Origin: Rhodothermales bacterium
Lineage (GTDB): Bacteria > Bacteroidota > Rhodothermia > Rhodothermales > JAHQVL01
Assembly: GCA_041391505.1 (NCBI GenBank)
Contig: JAWKNW010000001.1
Span: 186,001-250,000, forward strand
Length of the DNA: 64,000 nt
Direction: 5' to 3'
Part shown: positions 10,550 through 19,366 of the stretch, in pieces
How positions within the stretch are numbered: position 1 is the first letter of the stretch
How the letters are laid out: each line of letters begins with the position of its first letter
Notes under the pieces: generated by a model
Seen by the model: the letters and a program-made list of their open reading frames with translations, nothing else
What the model was told of the DNA's origin: nothing
Database searches by the model: none
Made by a program: the position numbers and the translations under genes

Positions 10550-10851
10550 CTGTATGCTCCTGGGTGATGGGTTGGGGGTGCAGCATAGTACTATCCGGGC
10601 GCCTGCGATGCAATCCTGCGCGGGAATTGACGCAATCCGGCCTCCTCGCCGCTTACGCACTACACACCGTTTCTCCGCCGCGTGGCTCATCCACAGGTCG
10701 TGCGCGACCGGACCGGATGCGGAATACCGGGACGCCGGCGCCGCCATCCATAAAAACGAAGAAGGCGATGCGGACGCGTCGCGCATCCACATCGCCTTCC
10801 CGGCGGTTATCGTCTTGCCAGACCAATCAGGGGCCGCGGCGGCCGGTCCGA
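10550..10851. other. Intergenic region of 302 bases
   Basis: This lies between two minus-strand genes. It contains the terminator of the oxidoreductase (10750-10799), and presumably the promoter of the OsmC gene near 10560-10600. No open reading frame with coding character was seen. Confidence 0.6.
10750..10799 (-). terminator. Factor-independent terminator of the oxidoreductase gene
   Basis: A stem of GAAGGCGATG (10761-10770) with CATCGCCTTC (10790-10799), followed on the minus strand by TTCGTTTTTA. It lies 50 bases past the stop of the Gfo/Idh/MocA gene and fits a rho-independent terminator. Confidence 0.7.
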
Positions 10852-12318
10852 TCAGACCTCCCAGCCGGGCCGATAGGTGCGGCCCACGAACTGGTTGGCC
10901 TCTTCCATGTTCGTGATCCGCATGTTCTCGCCATCCCAGAGGAGTTTCTTGCGGGCGTAATAATCCATCCGGCCCTCCTCCAGCTCCCGGCGCAGGTAAT
11001 AGCTCCGGATCGCCAGGTTGCCCATGAGCACCGTCTCGGTCATCGGGCCGGCGTAGTCGAAGCTGGACGTCAGGGCGCGGTGCTCCTTGCTGCCGAAGCC
11101 GGCCTTGCACGCCTCGACCCACAGGCGCTGATGCCCGTATTCCGGCTCGCTGTCGTCCTCGACTTCCGGGCCGAACTCGGTCGTACCGTCGTTCAGATAC
11201 AGCTTGGGCATCAGCGGCGAACTGTCGTTGATGTTCGTCGAAATCAACCCGTTCTCTCCGATGATCAGCACGCCGTTGGCGCTATCCTTTCCGCCCATGT
11301 CGTGATCCGGCGGGATGATTTCGGGGCGCGAGGGGCGGATGCCGCCGTCGCTCCAGGTCATTTCGATCGACGACTTGCTCTTTTCCGTCGCCGCGAAGTG
11401 GAGGGTGATGTGCGACGACACCGGGCAGCCCTCGGGATGGTAGTCGGCCTCCCAGAACTTCGTGTAGACGGCGCCCACGCTACATTCGGCGTCGGTCGGA
11501 TATTTCAGCCCCAGCGTGCGGAACGGGATATCGATCAGGTGGCACCCCACATCGCCCAGCGCGCCCGTCCCGTAATCCCACCAGCCGCGCCAGCTGAACG
11601 GATGCAGCCCCGGCGTATAGGGCATGTAGGCGCTCGGACCGAGCCATAGGTCCCAGTTGAGGTCTTTCGGTTTCTGCGATTCGTCGGGCGCCGGCATGGC
11701 GAATCCCTGCGGCCACACCGGCCGGTTGGTCCACACGTGCACCTTCGAGATCTTGCCGAGCACTCCCGAGTCGACCCAGTTCTGGACCATGCCGAGCAGC
11801 GGGTTCGAGCCGCCCTGGTTGCCCATCTGGGTGACGACCTTCTGGTCGCGCGCCATCTGTGTCAACAGCCGCGCCTCCCGGATGTTGTTCGTCATGGGTT
11901 TCTGGATGTACACGTGTTTGCCGCGCTGCATGGCGTACACGCCGGCCGGCGCATGCACGTGATCCGGCGTCGAGATCGTCACGGCATCGATGTCCTTTTC
12001 CTTGTCCAGCATGATGCGGTAGTCGGCATACAGCTTCGCCTTCGGATATTCCTCTACGGTCTTCGCCGCCGAACCCGAGAAGTCGACATCGCATAACGCC
12101 ACGACCCGTTCGCGCCCCTTCACCGAAGCGTTGCGGATATCGCTCGCGCCCTTACCCCCGGCGCCGATGGCCGCCAGGTTGATCTGATCGCTGGGCGCCG
12201 TAAACCCGACGCCTCCGAGCACATGCCGGGGCACAAAATAAAAGGAAGATGCGACGGCCCCCTTTTTCAGGAAGTCTCGGCGTGTCGGGTTCGTGGGCGT
12301 CGGTTTTTCATCCTTCAT
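10852..12318 (-). CDS. Tat-exported Gfo/Idh/MocA-family oxidoreductase
   Basis: 488 residues. The N-terminus holds a twin-arginine signal (NPTRRDFLKKGAV), so it is exported folded to the periplasm. A Rossmann domain follows with AAIGAGGKGASDI as the dinucleotide-binding loop. The catalytic-site region has VTISTPDHVHAPAG and the family lysine motif as HVYIQKPMTNN. The C-terminal beta-sheet domain carries WRGWWDYGTGALGDVGCHLIDI. Such secreted members oxidise or rearrange sugars with a tightly bound NAD(P). The substrate cannot be read from sequence. It is divergent from prfC and ends at a clear terminator. Confidence 0.92.
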   Translation of the reverse strand: MKDEKPTPTNPTRRDFLKKGAVASSFYFVPRHVLGGVGFTAPSDQINLAAIGAGGKGASDIRNASVKGRERVVALCDVDFSGSAAKTVEEYPKAKLYADYRIMLDKEKDIDAVTISTPDHVHAPAGVYAMQRGKHVYIQKPMTNNIREARLLTQMARDQKVVTQMGNQGGSNPLLGMVQNWVDSGVLGKISKVHVWTNRPVWPQGFAMPAPDESQKPKDLNWDLWLGPSAYMPYTPGLHPFSWRGWWDYGTGALGDVGCHLIDIPFRTLGLKYPTDAECSVGAVYTKFWEADYHPEGCPVSSHITLHFAATEKSKSSIEMTWSDGGIRPSRPEIIPPDHDMGGKDSANGVLIIGENGLISTNINDSSPLMPKLYLNDGTTEFGPEVEDDSEPEYGHQRLWVEACKAGFGSKEHRALTSSFDYAGPMTETVLMGNLAIRSYYLRRELEEGRMDYYARKKLLWDGENMRITNMEEANQFVGRTYRPGWEV

Positions 12319-12385
12319 GGTCGTTGCCTGATGGGTCTGGTTGCCGGTTGATGCGATGGCGAAGCCGGAAACGCGACGCCGGTTC

Positions 12386-12416
12386 AGAAAATAGACAAAC
12401 CCATCATCATTTCAAG
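12386..12416 (-). promoter_or_regulatory. Possible Bacteroidota-type promoter for the oxidoreductase
   Basis: On the minus strand CTTG, 19 bases, then TATTTTCT. This agrees with TTTG-N19-TAnnTTTG in spacing and in most positions. It is 68 bases upstream of the start codon at 12318. Confidence 0.4.
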
Positions 12417-12537
12417 AGCATGCCTCGCATCTGGTGCGCAGGCCTCCGGCTCGCATCGGCCTCATTTTGCGCGCGCCCGAACCCGCGGGGCCCTTGCCGG
12501 GTTCTGTGGCCATCGTTCCCGCATTCCTGCCAACTCC

Positions 12538-14130
12538 GTGAGTCAACACCAGATCAGCGAAACAAACCGGCGCCGCACCTTCGGCATCATCAGCCACCCC
12601 GACGCCGGCAAAACCACCATCACCGAACGGCTCCTGCTGCTCGGCGGCGCCATCCGCGAGGCCGGCGAGGTCAAGGCCCGCAAGGCGTCCCGTTTTGCCG
12701 CCAGCGACTGGATGGCCATCGAGAAGGAGCGCGGCATCTCCGTCACCTCCACCGTCCTCCACTTCAGCTACCACGGTCTGGAGCTGAACCTGCTCGACAC
12801 GCCCGGCCACCAGGACTTTTCCGAAGACACCTATCGCGTCCTCACCGCCGTGGATAGCGCGTTGATGGTGATCGACAGTGTGAAGGGCGTGGAGAGCCAG
12901 ACCAAAAAGCTGATGGAGGTGTGCCGGCTGCGCAATACGCCGATCCTCACCTTTATCAACAAGCTGGACCGCGAGGGGCGCGATCCGCTCGAACTGCTCT
13001 CCGAGATCGAAGACAACCTGAAGATCGAGGCGGTCCTGATGACCTGGCCCATCGGGCGCGGCGGCACCTTCAAGGGGACGTACAACCGCTACACGAAGGT
13101 CGTCCACCTGTACCCGCCGAACACGGCCGCGTCGCTGCCCCCGAGCTTCGTCGTCGAAGATCTGAACGATCCGTTTATCGACCGCGCCCTGGGATCGCAT
13201 GCCGACCCGTTGCGCGAAGAGATCGAGCTGCTCGACGGCGCCGGCGGGACGTTCGACAAGGCCGCCTATCTGGCCGGCACGCAGACGCCCGTACTCTTCG
13301 GCAGCGCCATCAACGGGTTCGGGGTCGAGGAATTGCTCGACACCTTCGTCGAGATCGCCCCGCCGCCGCAGCCCCGCCCCACCACGACGCGTATGGTATC
13401 CCCGTACGAAGAGGCGTTTTCCGGCGTCGTCTTCAAGATCCAGGCGAACATGGATCCCAACCACCGGGACCGGGTGGCGTTCTTGCGGGTCTGCTCGGGC
13501 CATTTCGAACGCGGCATCCGCCTCCGGCATCACCGCATCGGGCAGGACATCAAGATCGCCAACGCGACGGTCTTTATGGCCCAGGACCGCACCGGGGCCG
13601 AGGAGGCCTATCCGGGCGATATCATCGGCATCCCGAACCACGGAACGATCCGCATCGGCGACACGCTCACCGAAAAAGAGCCGCTCCAGTTTACGGGCAT
13701 CCCCAACTTCGCCCCCGAACATTTCCGGCGCGCGCGGCTCTCGAACGCCCTCCGGGCGAAGCAACTCGAAAAAGGGCTGCTCCATCTGATCGAGGAAGGT
13801 GCGATCCAGCTCTTCAGACCGCTGCACGGCGCCAGCTACATCCTCGGCGCGGTGGGTCCGCTGCAGTTCGACGTGGTCGCCAACCGGCTCCAGCACGAGT
13901 ACAATGTGGATGTGCTGCTGGACCCGCTGCCCTATCAGGTCGCCCGGTGGATCGAAAGCGAGGACGAGGCGGAGGTGGAGCGTTTCGTGCGGGACGAGGA
14001 GCACAACATGGCGCGGGACACCGACGGCTCGCTGGTTTATCTATCCGATAACCCCTGGCTGCTCAACCGCATGATCGAAAAATGGCCGAAGATCGACTTC
14101 CGCAGCTCCAGGGAACACCTGGCGGTGTGA
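12538..14130 (+). CDS. prfC: Peptide chain release factor 3
   Basis: 530 residues with a GTG start at 12538; the next residues [20 protein letters not shown] align with the usual RF3 N-terminus. The G domain has the P-loop [14 protein letters not shown], the RGISVTST switch I motif, [11 protein letters not shown] (G3) and FINKLDRE (G4). Domains II and III follow, with [17 protein letters not shown] and [12 protein letters not shown]. The length equals E. coli RF3. It is a GTPase that releases RF1 or RF2 from the ribosome after termination. It is divergent from the oxidoreductase. No good Shine-Dalgarno site precedes the GTG. Confidence 0.95.
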   Translation: MSQHQISETNRRRTFGIISHPDAGKTTITERLLLLGGAIREAGEVKARKASRFAASDWMAIEKERGISVTSTVLHFSYHGLELNLLDTPGHQDFSEDTYRVLTAVDSALMVIDSVKGVESQTKKLMEVCRLRNTPILTFINKLDREGRDPLELLSEIEDNLKIEAVLMTWPIGRGGTFKGTYNRYTKVVHLYPPNTAASLPPSFVVEDLNDPFIDRALGSHADPLREEIELLDGAGGTFDKAAYLAGTQTPVLFGSAINGFGVEELLDTFVEIAPPPQPRPTTTRMVSPYEEAFSGVVFKIQANMDPNHRDRVAFLRVCSGHFERGIRLRHHRIGQDIKIANATVFMAQDRTGAEEAYPGDIIGIPNHGTIRIGDTLTEKEPLQFTGIPNFAPEHFRRARLSNALRAKQLEKGLLHLIEEGAIQLFRPLHGASYILGAVGPLQFDVVANRLQHEYNVDVLLDPLPYQVARWIESEDEAEVERFVRDEEHNMARDTDGSLVYLSDNPWLLNRMIEKWPKIDFRSSREHLAV

Positions 14131-14143
14131 TCTTCCGGGAAGG

Positions 14144-14581
14144 TCAGTGGTCCTGCGCGTGATGGCCGTGGTCGGATACCTGGGCATCGAACCAGGCGTG
14201 GATGGCTTCCACGAGCGCGGGGTCGTCCGTCGTGTAAAGGATCTGTCCGCCATCGGGCAGCGGCGTGTAGGCGATCTCGATCCGGTCGTGCCCCATGACG
14301 AGTTCGTGCATGCCGGCCATGTGATCTCCGTGGATCATGGCGGGATCGTGGAAATCGCCGCGGCTGAATCGTTCGGCTTCTTCGGCGAGATGGGATTGGA
14401 TGAGGGCGATCTGGCCAGCGTCGCCGTCGTCCGTCACCACCTGCTGCCGGCCGCCATCGGGCAGCTTTTCGAAATGGTGCGTCGTCCGGTCGAGATCGAA
14501 CGGCATCACCATCGATCCGCGCTCGGCGACGACGGCCTGGCGCGCGGTCGGCTCCGCGGATCGGCAGCCGGCCAGCCCCAA
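14144..14581 (-). CDS. Small putative lipoprotein, start codon unclear
   Basis: The frame encodes a His- and Asp-rich protein of about 145 residues with PFDLDRTTHHFEKLPDGG and LVMGHDRIEIAYTPLPDGGQILYTTDDP, and a histidine-rich end (DHGHHAQDH) that could bind metal. The only accepted start codon is a TTG at 14581, giving MGLAGC. However, the frame continues upstream as KNPRTFALLLSLL before GLAGC, which is a normal lipoprotein signal, with no ATG, GTG or TTG in front of it. A base error or a rare start codon may explain this. The upstream end runs toward the tRNA gene on the same strand. No family recognised. Confidence 0.6.
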   Translation of the reverse strand: MGLAGCRSAEPTARQAVVAERGSMVMPFDLDRTTHHFEKLPDGGRQQVVTDDGDAGQIALIQSHLAEEAERFSRGDFHDPAMIHGDHMAGMHELVMGHDRIEIAYTPLPDGGQILYTTDDPALVEAIHAWFDAQVSDHGHHAQDH

Positions 14582-14645
14582 CAGGCTCAGGAGGAGGGCG
14601 AACGTGCGTGGGTTCTTGCGTTCCGATGGATGCGAACGAGATGCG

Positions 14646-14718
14646 TGCCCCCGGCTGGAATCGAACCAGCGACACCAGGTTTAGGAAACCTGTGCTCTAT
14701 CCCCTGAGCTACGGAGGC
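14646..14718 (-). tRNA. tRNA-Arg (anticodon CCU)
   Basis: A 73-base cloverleaf read on the minus strand. The acceptor stem is GCCTCCG with CGGGGGC (one T-G pair) and discriminator A. The D-arm begins TAGCTCAGGGGATAGAGCA. The anticodon stem CAGGT/ACCTG encloses loop TTCCTAA, so the anticodon is CCT. The T-arm is CTGGTTCGATTCCAG. CCA is not encoded. Confidence 0.95.
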
Positions 14719-14825
14719 TAAAAAACCCCTGTATCACGTACGCCGGCTACGACGGTTCCGGATTTGGCGGAGTGCCGATTGCGCCTTACCATCCATCGTT
14801 TCTTTCACCGGCCAGGCGACAATCC

Positions 14826-16112
14826 GTGGCAAACGAAGCCATTTACAACCGACGCGCGATATGGGGCTGGGCGATGTACGACTTCGCCAATTCGGCCTTC
14901 ACGACCCTCGTCGTCACCTTCATCTACGCGACCTACTTCACGGAGGCCATTGCGCCCGATTCCAACAGCGGGACGGGGTACTGGTCGCTCGGGGTGACGA
15001 TTTCGGCCCTGGCCGTGGCGATCGTGTCGCCGTACGCCGGCGCCATCGCGGATCAGGGCGGCTTTCGCAAACGATTCTTGCTCTGGTCCACCATCCTGGG
15101 CGTCCTCGCGACGGCGCTGCTGTTTTTCCCCAAACCCGGTCAGATCGGCTTCGCTATCGCGGTGTTCGCCGTGGGCAATTTCGCGTTCGAAATCGGCGCC
15201 GTGTTCTATAACGCCTTCCTCCCCGACCTCGCCCCGCCCGACCGGATCGGCCGCGTTTCGGGGTACGCGTGGGGACTGGGCTATCTGGGCGGCCTGCTCT
15301 GTCTGTTTGTCGCGCTCTTTGTGCTGATACAGCCCGAAATAGCCCCCTTCGGGCTCGACATGGCCTCTGGCGAGCATATCCGGGCGACCAACCTGCTCGT
15401 GGCGGTCTGGTACGGACTCTTCAGCATCCCGATCTTCTTTCTCGTCAGCGAAAAAAAGAAGGACCGGCTTCCGCTTTCCAGCGACCTCATCCGGTCGTCG
15501 ACCCGGCAGTTCGTCAATACCTTCCACGAGATCCGGACCTACCGGCACCTGTTCCGGATGCTCGTGGCGCGCATTTTTTACAACGACGGTCTCGTGACGA
15601 TCATCTCGTTCGGCGCCATTTACGCCGCCGGCACCTTCGGATTCGATACGCGCAAGATCCTGTATTTCGGGATCGTACTCAACGTGTGCGCCGGCCTGGG
15701 CGCGTTCGCCTTCGGGTACCTCGACGACGTCCTGGGCGGCAAGATGACCATCCAGATCTCGAACATCGGGCTCTTCGCGGCGTCGGCGCTCGCGGTGTTC
15801 GCGCAGAGCGAAACGGCGTTCTGGATCGCCGGCGCCTGCGTGGGCATCCTGATGGGGCCCAACCAGTCGGCCAGCCGCTCGCTGATGGGCCGTTTTGTGC
15901 CGCCGGACAAAGAAAACGAGTTTTACGGCTTCTTTGCGTTCTCCGGAAAAGCGACTGCGTTCATCGGCCCCTTCCTGCTCGGGCGCCTCACCCAGGTTTT
16001 CAACAGCCAGCGCGCGGGCGTCGCGGTGGTGATGGTGATGTTCCTCATCGGCGGCCTCATCCTGCACTCCGTGAACGAGGCCGAAGGCCGCGCCGCGGCA
16101 AACCGAACATGA
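14826..16112 (+). CDS. MFS transporter of the UMF1/Atg22-like family
   Basis: 428 residues from the GTG at 14826 (MANEAIYNRRAIWGWAMYD); a GTG at 14772 would add an unlikely leader. The hallmark WAMYDFANSAF of the UMF1 family follows at once. About twelve hydrophobic segments are visible, e.g. VTISALAVAIVSPYAGAIAD and GLGYLGGLLCLFVALFVLI, with a cytoplasmic loop rich in KKKDR in the middle. It is an inner-membrane transporter; bacterial substrates of this family are mostly unknown (the yeast relative exports amino acids). It overlaps the next gene by four bases. Confidence 0.9.
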   Translation: MANEAIYNRRAIWGWAMYDFANSAFTTLVVTFIYATYFTEAIAPDSNSGTGYWSLGVTISALAVAIVSPYAGAIADQGGFRKRFLLWSTILGVLATALLFFPKPGQIGFAIAVFAVGNFAFEIGAVFYNAFLPDLAPPDRIGRVSGYAWGLGYLGGLLCLFVALFVLIQPEIAPFGLDMASGEHIRATNLLVAVWYGLFSIPIFFLVSEKKKDRLPLSSDLIRSSTRQFVNTFHEIRTYRHLFRMLVARIFYNDGLVTIISFGAIYAAGTFGFDTRKILYFGIVLNVCAGLGAFAFGYLDDVLGGKMTIQISNIGLFAASALAVFAQSETAFWIAGACVGILMGPNQSASRSLMGRFVPPDKENEFYGFFAFSGKATAFIGPFLLGRLTQVFNSQRAGVAVVMVMFLIGGLILHSVNEAEGRAAANRT

Positions 16113-17254
16113 TGACCGATACCTCCAGCGCAGCACGGCCCACCGTGGCCGAAATCGCCCGGGCCCTGGAGGTCTGGGCCCCGCCCGCTTCGGCCCAGTC
16201 GTACGACAACGTCGGTCTGCAAGTGGGCGACGCCGCGGCGCATATCGAAGCGGCGCTGCTCGCGCTCGATCTCACGCCGGCCGTGGTGCAGGAGGCGATC
16301 GCCGCCGGCGCGGGGCTGATCGTGACCCATCATCCGCTGATCTTCAAGCCGCTGCGGTCGGTTCGACGCGGCGACTGGCATGGCGATCTGATCCTCGATC
16401 TCGCGAACGCGGGCATCGCCCTCTATGCCATCCATACCAACCTGGACGCGGCCCACGGCGGCGTCTCCATCGCTCTCGCCGAACGGCTGGGCCTGCGCGG
16501 CGTCGACTTTCTGCGCCCCCTGCCGGACTCGCTCTACAAGCTGGTCACGTTCGTCCCGGAAAGTCATTTCGAGGCGGTGCGCCTTGCCCTCGCGGAAGCC
16601 GGCGCCGGCGCGATCGGCGCGTACGATGCCTGCGCCTTCGCCCTGTCCGGCACCGGGTATTTCCGCCCCGGCCCGGACGCCAACCCGCACATCGGTACGG
16701 CGGGCGGCGGACTCGAGCAGGTCGCGGAACGGCGGCTGGAGGTGGAGGTGGCCCGCTGGACGCTGCCGGCCGTCGTCGCCGCGCTGCGCGCCGCGCACCC
16801 GTACGAAACCGTGGCGTACGACGTGTACCCGGTGCTCCAGCCCTATTCCCGCACCGGGATGGGCGCCATCGGCGAACTGGAAAGCACCCTGCCGCTCGAC
16901 GCGTTTCTTGGGCGCGTGCGGGACCGCCTCGATGCCGGGCATCTGCGTTTCGCCGGCTCGCGCGACGCGTCCGTGCGGCGCGTGGCCGTGTGCGGCGGCT
17001 CCGGGAGCGACCTGATCGGCGACGCGCTGCGCGCCGGCGCCGATGCGTACGTCACCGCCGACATCACGTATCACCGTTTTTTCGATGTACTGGACGGCGC
17101 CGGCGACCCGCGCATGGCGCTAATCGATGCCGGCCACTACGAGACCGAGCGCCATACGGAAGCGCTGCTCCAGCAGTGGCTGGCGACGCGCTTTTCGAAG
17201 GTTCGATGGATTCGCACCGGACATGGTACGAGTCCGATGCAGTCTTATCCCTGA
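16109..17254 (+). CDS. Nif3-like dinuclear metal-centre protein
   Basis: 381 residues. The start is ATG at 16109 (or the adjacent one at 16112), overlapping the transporter stop. Metal-binding motifs are present: DNVGLQVG at the N-terminus, VTHHPLIFKPL with two histidines, IHTNLDAAHGG, and the C-terminal AGHYETE. An inserted middle region (about 130-240) containing HPYETVAYDVYP is the PII-like insert typical of long Nif3 family members. Members form toroidal hexamers with two metals per subunit; a role as GTP cyclohydrolase type 1b has been assigned by some annotation but is not established. Translationally coupled to the transporter, perhaps only for expression. Confidence 0.92.
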   Translation: MMTDTSSAARPTVAEIARALEVWAPPASAQSYDNVGLQVGDAAAHIEAALLALDLTPAVVQEAIAAGAGLIVTHHPLIFKPLRSVRRGDWHGDLILDLANAGIALYAIHTNLDAAHGGVSIALAERLGLRGVDFLRPLPDSLYKLVTFVPESHFEAVRLALAEAGAGAIGAYDACAFALSGTGYFRPGPDANPHIGTAGGGLEQVAERRLEVEVARWTLPAVVAALRAAHPYETVAYDVYPVLQPYSRTGMGAIGELESTLPLDAFLGRVRDRLDAGHLRFAGSRDASVRRVAVCGGSGSDLIGDALRAGADAYVTADITYHRFFDVLDGAGDPRMALIDAGHYETERHTEALLQQWLATRFSKVRWIRTGHGTSPMQSYP

Positions 17255-17436
17255 GCGGAGCGAGCCGGCGAAGGGAAACGGCCTCTCAGGCCCGTTTTGA
17301 AACAATCGTCAAGATCCGCCCTTTTGCCGCCCGGAAGCCCGGCCGAGCCCTTTCGGGGTGAACATTCCCGCCCGGACGCGGTTTATCATGTTTACGTTCC
17401 GAACTCAAGTGAAGCCTAAACCCGTGGGAGTCGACC

Positions 17437-18207
17437 ATGTCAAGCATTGTCCATGAAAGTGGCATCGGTGAACAACTCAAGGCGCTCATTCGCCTCCAAC
17501 ATGTCGATAGCCGGATCGACCAACTCGAAAAGATGCGCGGAGACCTGCCCGACGAGATCCGCGATCTCGAGGATGAAAAGACGGGCCTGGAAACGCGCCT
17601 GAACAATCTCAAGCAGGAGGAAAAGGAGAATGAGGTCGCTCTCCGCCAGGCGGAGATGACGATCAAGGAAAGCGAAGGCCTGATCAAGAAGTACGAGGAA
17701 CAGCAGCTTCAGGTACGTAACAACCGCGAGTACGATGCGCTGACGAAGGAAATCGAGGCGCAGAAGCAGCGGATCATCGATTCGAACCTGCAGATCGAGC
17801 AGATCAACCAGACCACCGTATCCAACAAGGTGGCGCACGAGGAAGCCGAACTGCGTCTGAAGGACCTGCTCGAAATCCTCGGCGGAAAGCGCAAGGAGTT
17901 GGACGAGGTGCTGGGCGATACGAAGCAGGAGCAGGACGAACTCGAAGCGAAACGCGCGGAAGCGGAAAGCGCCGTCGATTCGCGCTATCTTCGGGCGTAC
18001 AAGCGGCTTCGCAGCCGGCTCCGTGACGGCCGCGCCCTCGTTCCGCTGGAGCGCGGCGCCGCCTCGGGCTACGCCGTCCCCCCGCAGCGCCAGGTTGAAA
18101 TCCGCCAGCGCAACCGGATCGTCGCCTGCGAACACACCGGGCGCATCATCGTGGACAGCGAACTGTACCTGGAGACCATCGGCGAGATGGATCAGGCCGC
18201 CAAGTAG
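17437..18207 (+). CDS. Coiled-coil protein of the DUF164/zinc-ribbon family with degraded zinc site
   Basis: 256 residues. The first 190 form an almost unbroken coiled coil (LQHVDSRIDQLEKMRGDLP to QDELEAKRAEAESAV). The C-terminal part, which in the family is a zinc ribbon with two CxxC pairs around the IPPQ motif, here reads GAASGYAVPPQRQVEIRQRN followed by IVACEHTGRIIVDSELYLE. Only one cysteine remains, so zinc binding is probably lost. VPPQ and the GRII strand are kept. The protein is cytoplasmic; relatives are suggested to act on secretion or RNA-related complexes. RNase P RNA follows 35 bases downstream on the same strand. Confidence 0.88.
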   Translation: MSSIVHESGIGEQLKALIRLQHVDSRIDQLEKMRGDLPDEIRDLEDEKTGLETRLNNLKQEEKENEVALRQAEMTIKESEGLIKKYEEQQLQVRNNREYDALTKEIEAQKQRIIDSNLQIEQINQTTVSNKVAHEEAELRLKDLLEILGGKRKELDEVLGDTKQEQDELEAKRAEAESAVDSRYLRAYKRLRSRLRDGRALVPLERGAASGYAVPPQRQVEIRQRNRIVACEHTGRIIVDSELYLETIGEMDQAAK

Positions 18208-18242
18208 GCGTTTTCACGCCGTCAACCCGGGCACAAAGCATT

Positions 18243-18656
18243 ATCGTCTGCCGGATCATCGCGTCCCGCATCCGCGGGATGAGGAAAGTCCGAACACCAC
18301 AGGGCGCCGTGCTTCCTAACGGGAAGGTCCCGCTTCGGCGGGAACAGCACGTGCAACAGAAAGCAAACCGGCCGATGGTCCCTTCGGGGACACAGGTGAC
18401 GGGTGAAATGGTGGGGTAAGAGCCCACCGGCGTCCCGGGTGACCGGGGCGGCCAGGCAAACCTCACGGGGTGCAAGGCCAAACAATCCCGGCCCGCTGCC
18501 GCTTCGGCGGCAGCGGATAGGATGGCCCGTCGAACGGGATGGGTAGGCTGCTAGAGGCCTGTGGCGACACAGGTCCCAGATAAATGATGATCTCCCGTAC
18601 GGCCGGCGCGGCCCGGTCTACGGCGAACAGAATTCGGCTTACAGGCAGGCGATTGC
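18243..18656 (+). ncRNA. rnpB: RNase P RNA, bacterial type A
   Basis: The universally conserved core is present: GAGGAAAGTCCGAACACC near 18281, the ACAGGGC segment, the GGGTGAAATGG and GGTAAGAGCCCACCG region, and AGATAAATGATGATC near 18580. Helix P1 pairs ATCGTCTGCC (18243-18252) with GGCAGGCGAT (18644-18653), which sets the ends within a few bases. The RNA is the catalytic part of the tRNA 5' processing enzyme. The last hairpin before the A-run (18660-18697) may also end its transcript. Confidence 0.95.
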
Positions 18657-18659
18657 CGC

Positions 18660-18697
18660 AAAAAAAGAAGGCAGCAGGACATCGTCCTGCTGCCTTC
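18660..18697 (-). terminator. Strong terminator hairpin between secG and rnpB
   Basis: Fourteen-base perfect stem GAAGGCAGCAGGAC (18667-18680) with GTCCTGCTGCCTTC (18684-18697) and a 3-base loop. On the minus strand it is followed by seven T, so it ends the secG-side transcript. For rnpB on the plus strand the hairpin lacks a T-run. Confidence 0.85.
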
Positions 18698-18851
18698 GCC
18701 CTTTCCGGGCCTATTTCAGTGCGACGGGCGGGGCATGGATCACGTCAGGATCGCGCCACCGTCTGCGGATTTTTCCGGCTGCCCCAGGCCGTGTCTGAAA
18801 AATGTTCGGGGCATCCCTGAGCATCCAAAAAAACCGCCAAAACAGCGTTGG

Positions 18852-18900
18852 ATCCTGAATCACGTTCAGGATACGTTGCAGTCTGAAAGATTTTTCAGAC
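18852..18900. repeat. Two small inverted repeats downstream of secG
   Basis: ATCCTGAA/TTCAGGAT with a 5-base loop (18852-18872) and GTCTGAAA/TTTCAGAC with a 4-base loop (18881-18900). They lie directly after the secG stop in a 249-base non-coding stretch that holds no other gene. They could stabilise the mRNA 3' end. Confidence 0.6.
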
Positions 18901-18905
18901 AGAAC

Positions 18906-19271
18906 CTAGTTGTTCTGACCTTCCGGAGCCGGCGTCGCTTCGCCAGCGGGCGCATCGGTGGAAGGCGCCGGGGGCGGAAGCGTCGGCGCAGCCTGTTCGG
19001 TCTGCTGGCCGGCACGCTGCTGCAACACGCTGTTCCGCGTCTCGCCCTTGTCAATCAGGAAGTTCGAGAGGATGCAGAGCACGATGAAAAGGGTCGCCAT
19101 CGTCCAGGTTGCTTTCTCCAACACGTCAGGCGCCTGCCGTGCGCCGAGAACCTGCTGCGTACCGCCGGCCGCGATACCCGCGAGTCCGCCGCCACGCCCG
19201 CTCTGGATCAATACAACGAACGTCATCAGGACGGCGATGAGAGCAATAAGGATGATCAGAAAAGTAAACAT
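18906..19271 (-). CDS. secG: Preprotein translocase subunit SecG
   Basis: 121 residues. Two membrane segments: LIILIALIAVLMTFVVLIQ at the N-terminus and TMATLFIVLCILSNFLI (about residues 58-74), separated by the conserved cytoplasmic loop QSGRGGGLAGIAAGGTQQVL. The C-terminal tail is Pro/Ala rich (PTLPPPAPSTDAPAGEATPA) and probably disordered, as in Bacteroidota SecG. It is a non-essential part of the SecYEG channel that stimulates SecA-driven export. Downstream lies a structured untranslated stretch with a strong terminator. Confidence 0.95.
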   Translation of the reverse strand: MFTFLIILIALIAVLMTFVVLIQSGRGGGLAGIAAGGTQQVLGARQAPDVLEKATWTMATLFIVLCILSNFLIDKGETRNSVLQQRAGQQTEQAAPTLPPPAPSTDAPAGEATPAPEGQNN

Positions 19272-19366
19272 GGGCGTCGATAGGTTTCAGAATGCCCTTT
19301 AAACGCAATGGGCTTGATAAGATCCTGCCCTGAAGGCGGAAAGTGCGGCGGCCGGCGCCGCCGTGA

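Noticed and set aside
15269..16108. N-terminal extension of the Nif3-like frame inside the transporter gene
   Set aside because: Out-of-frame overlap; the Nif3-like homology begins at 16109.
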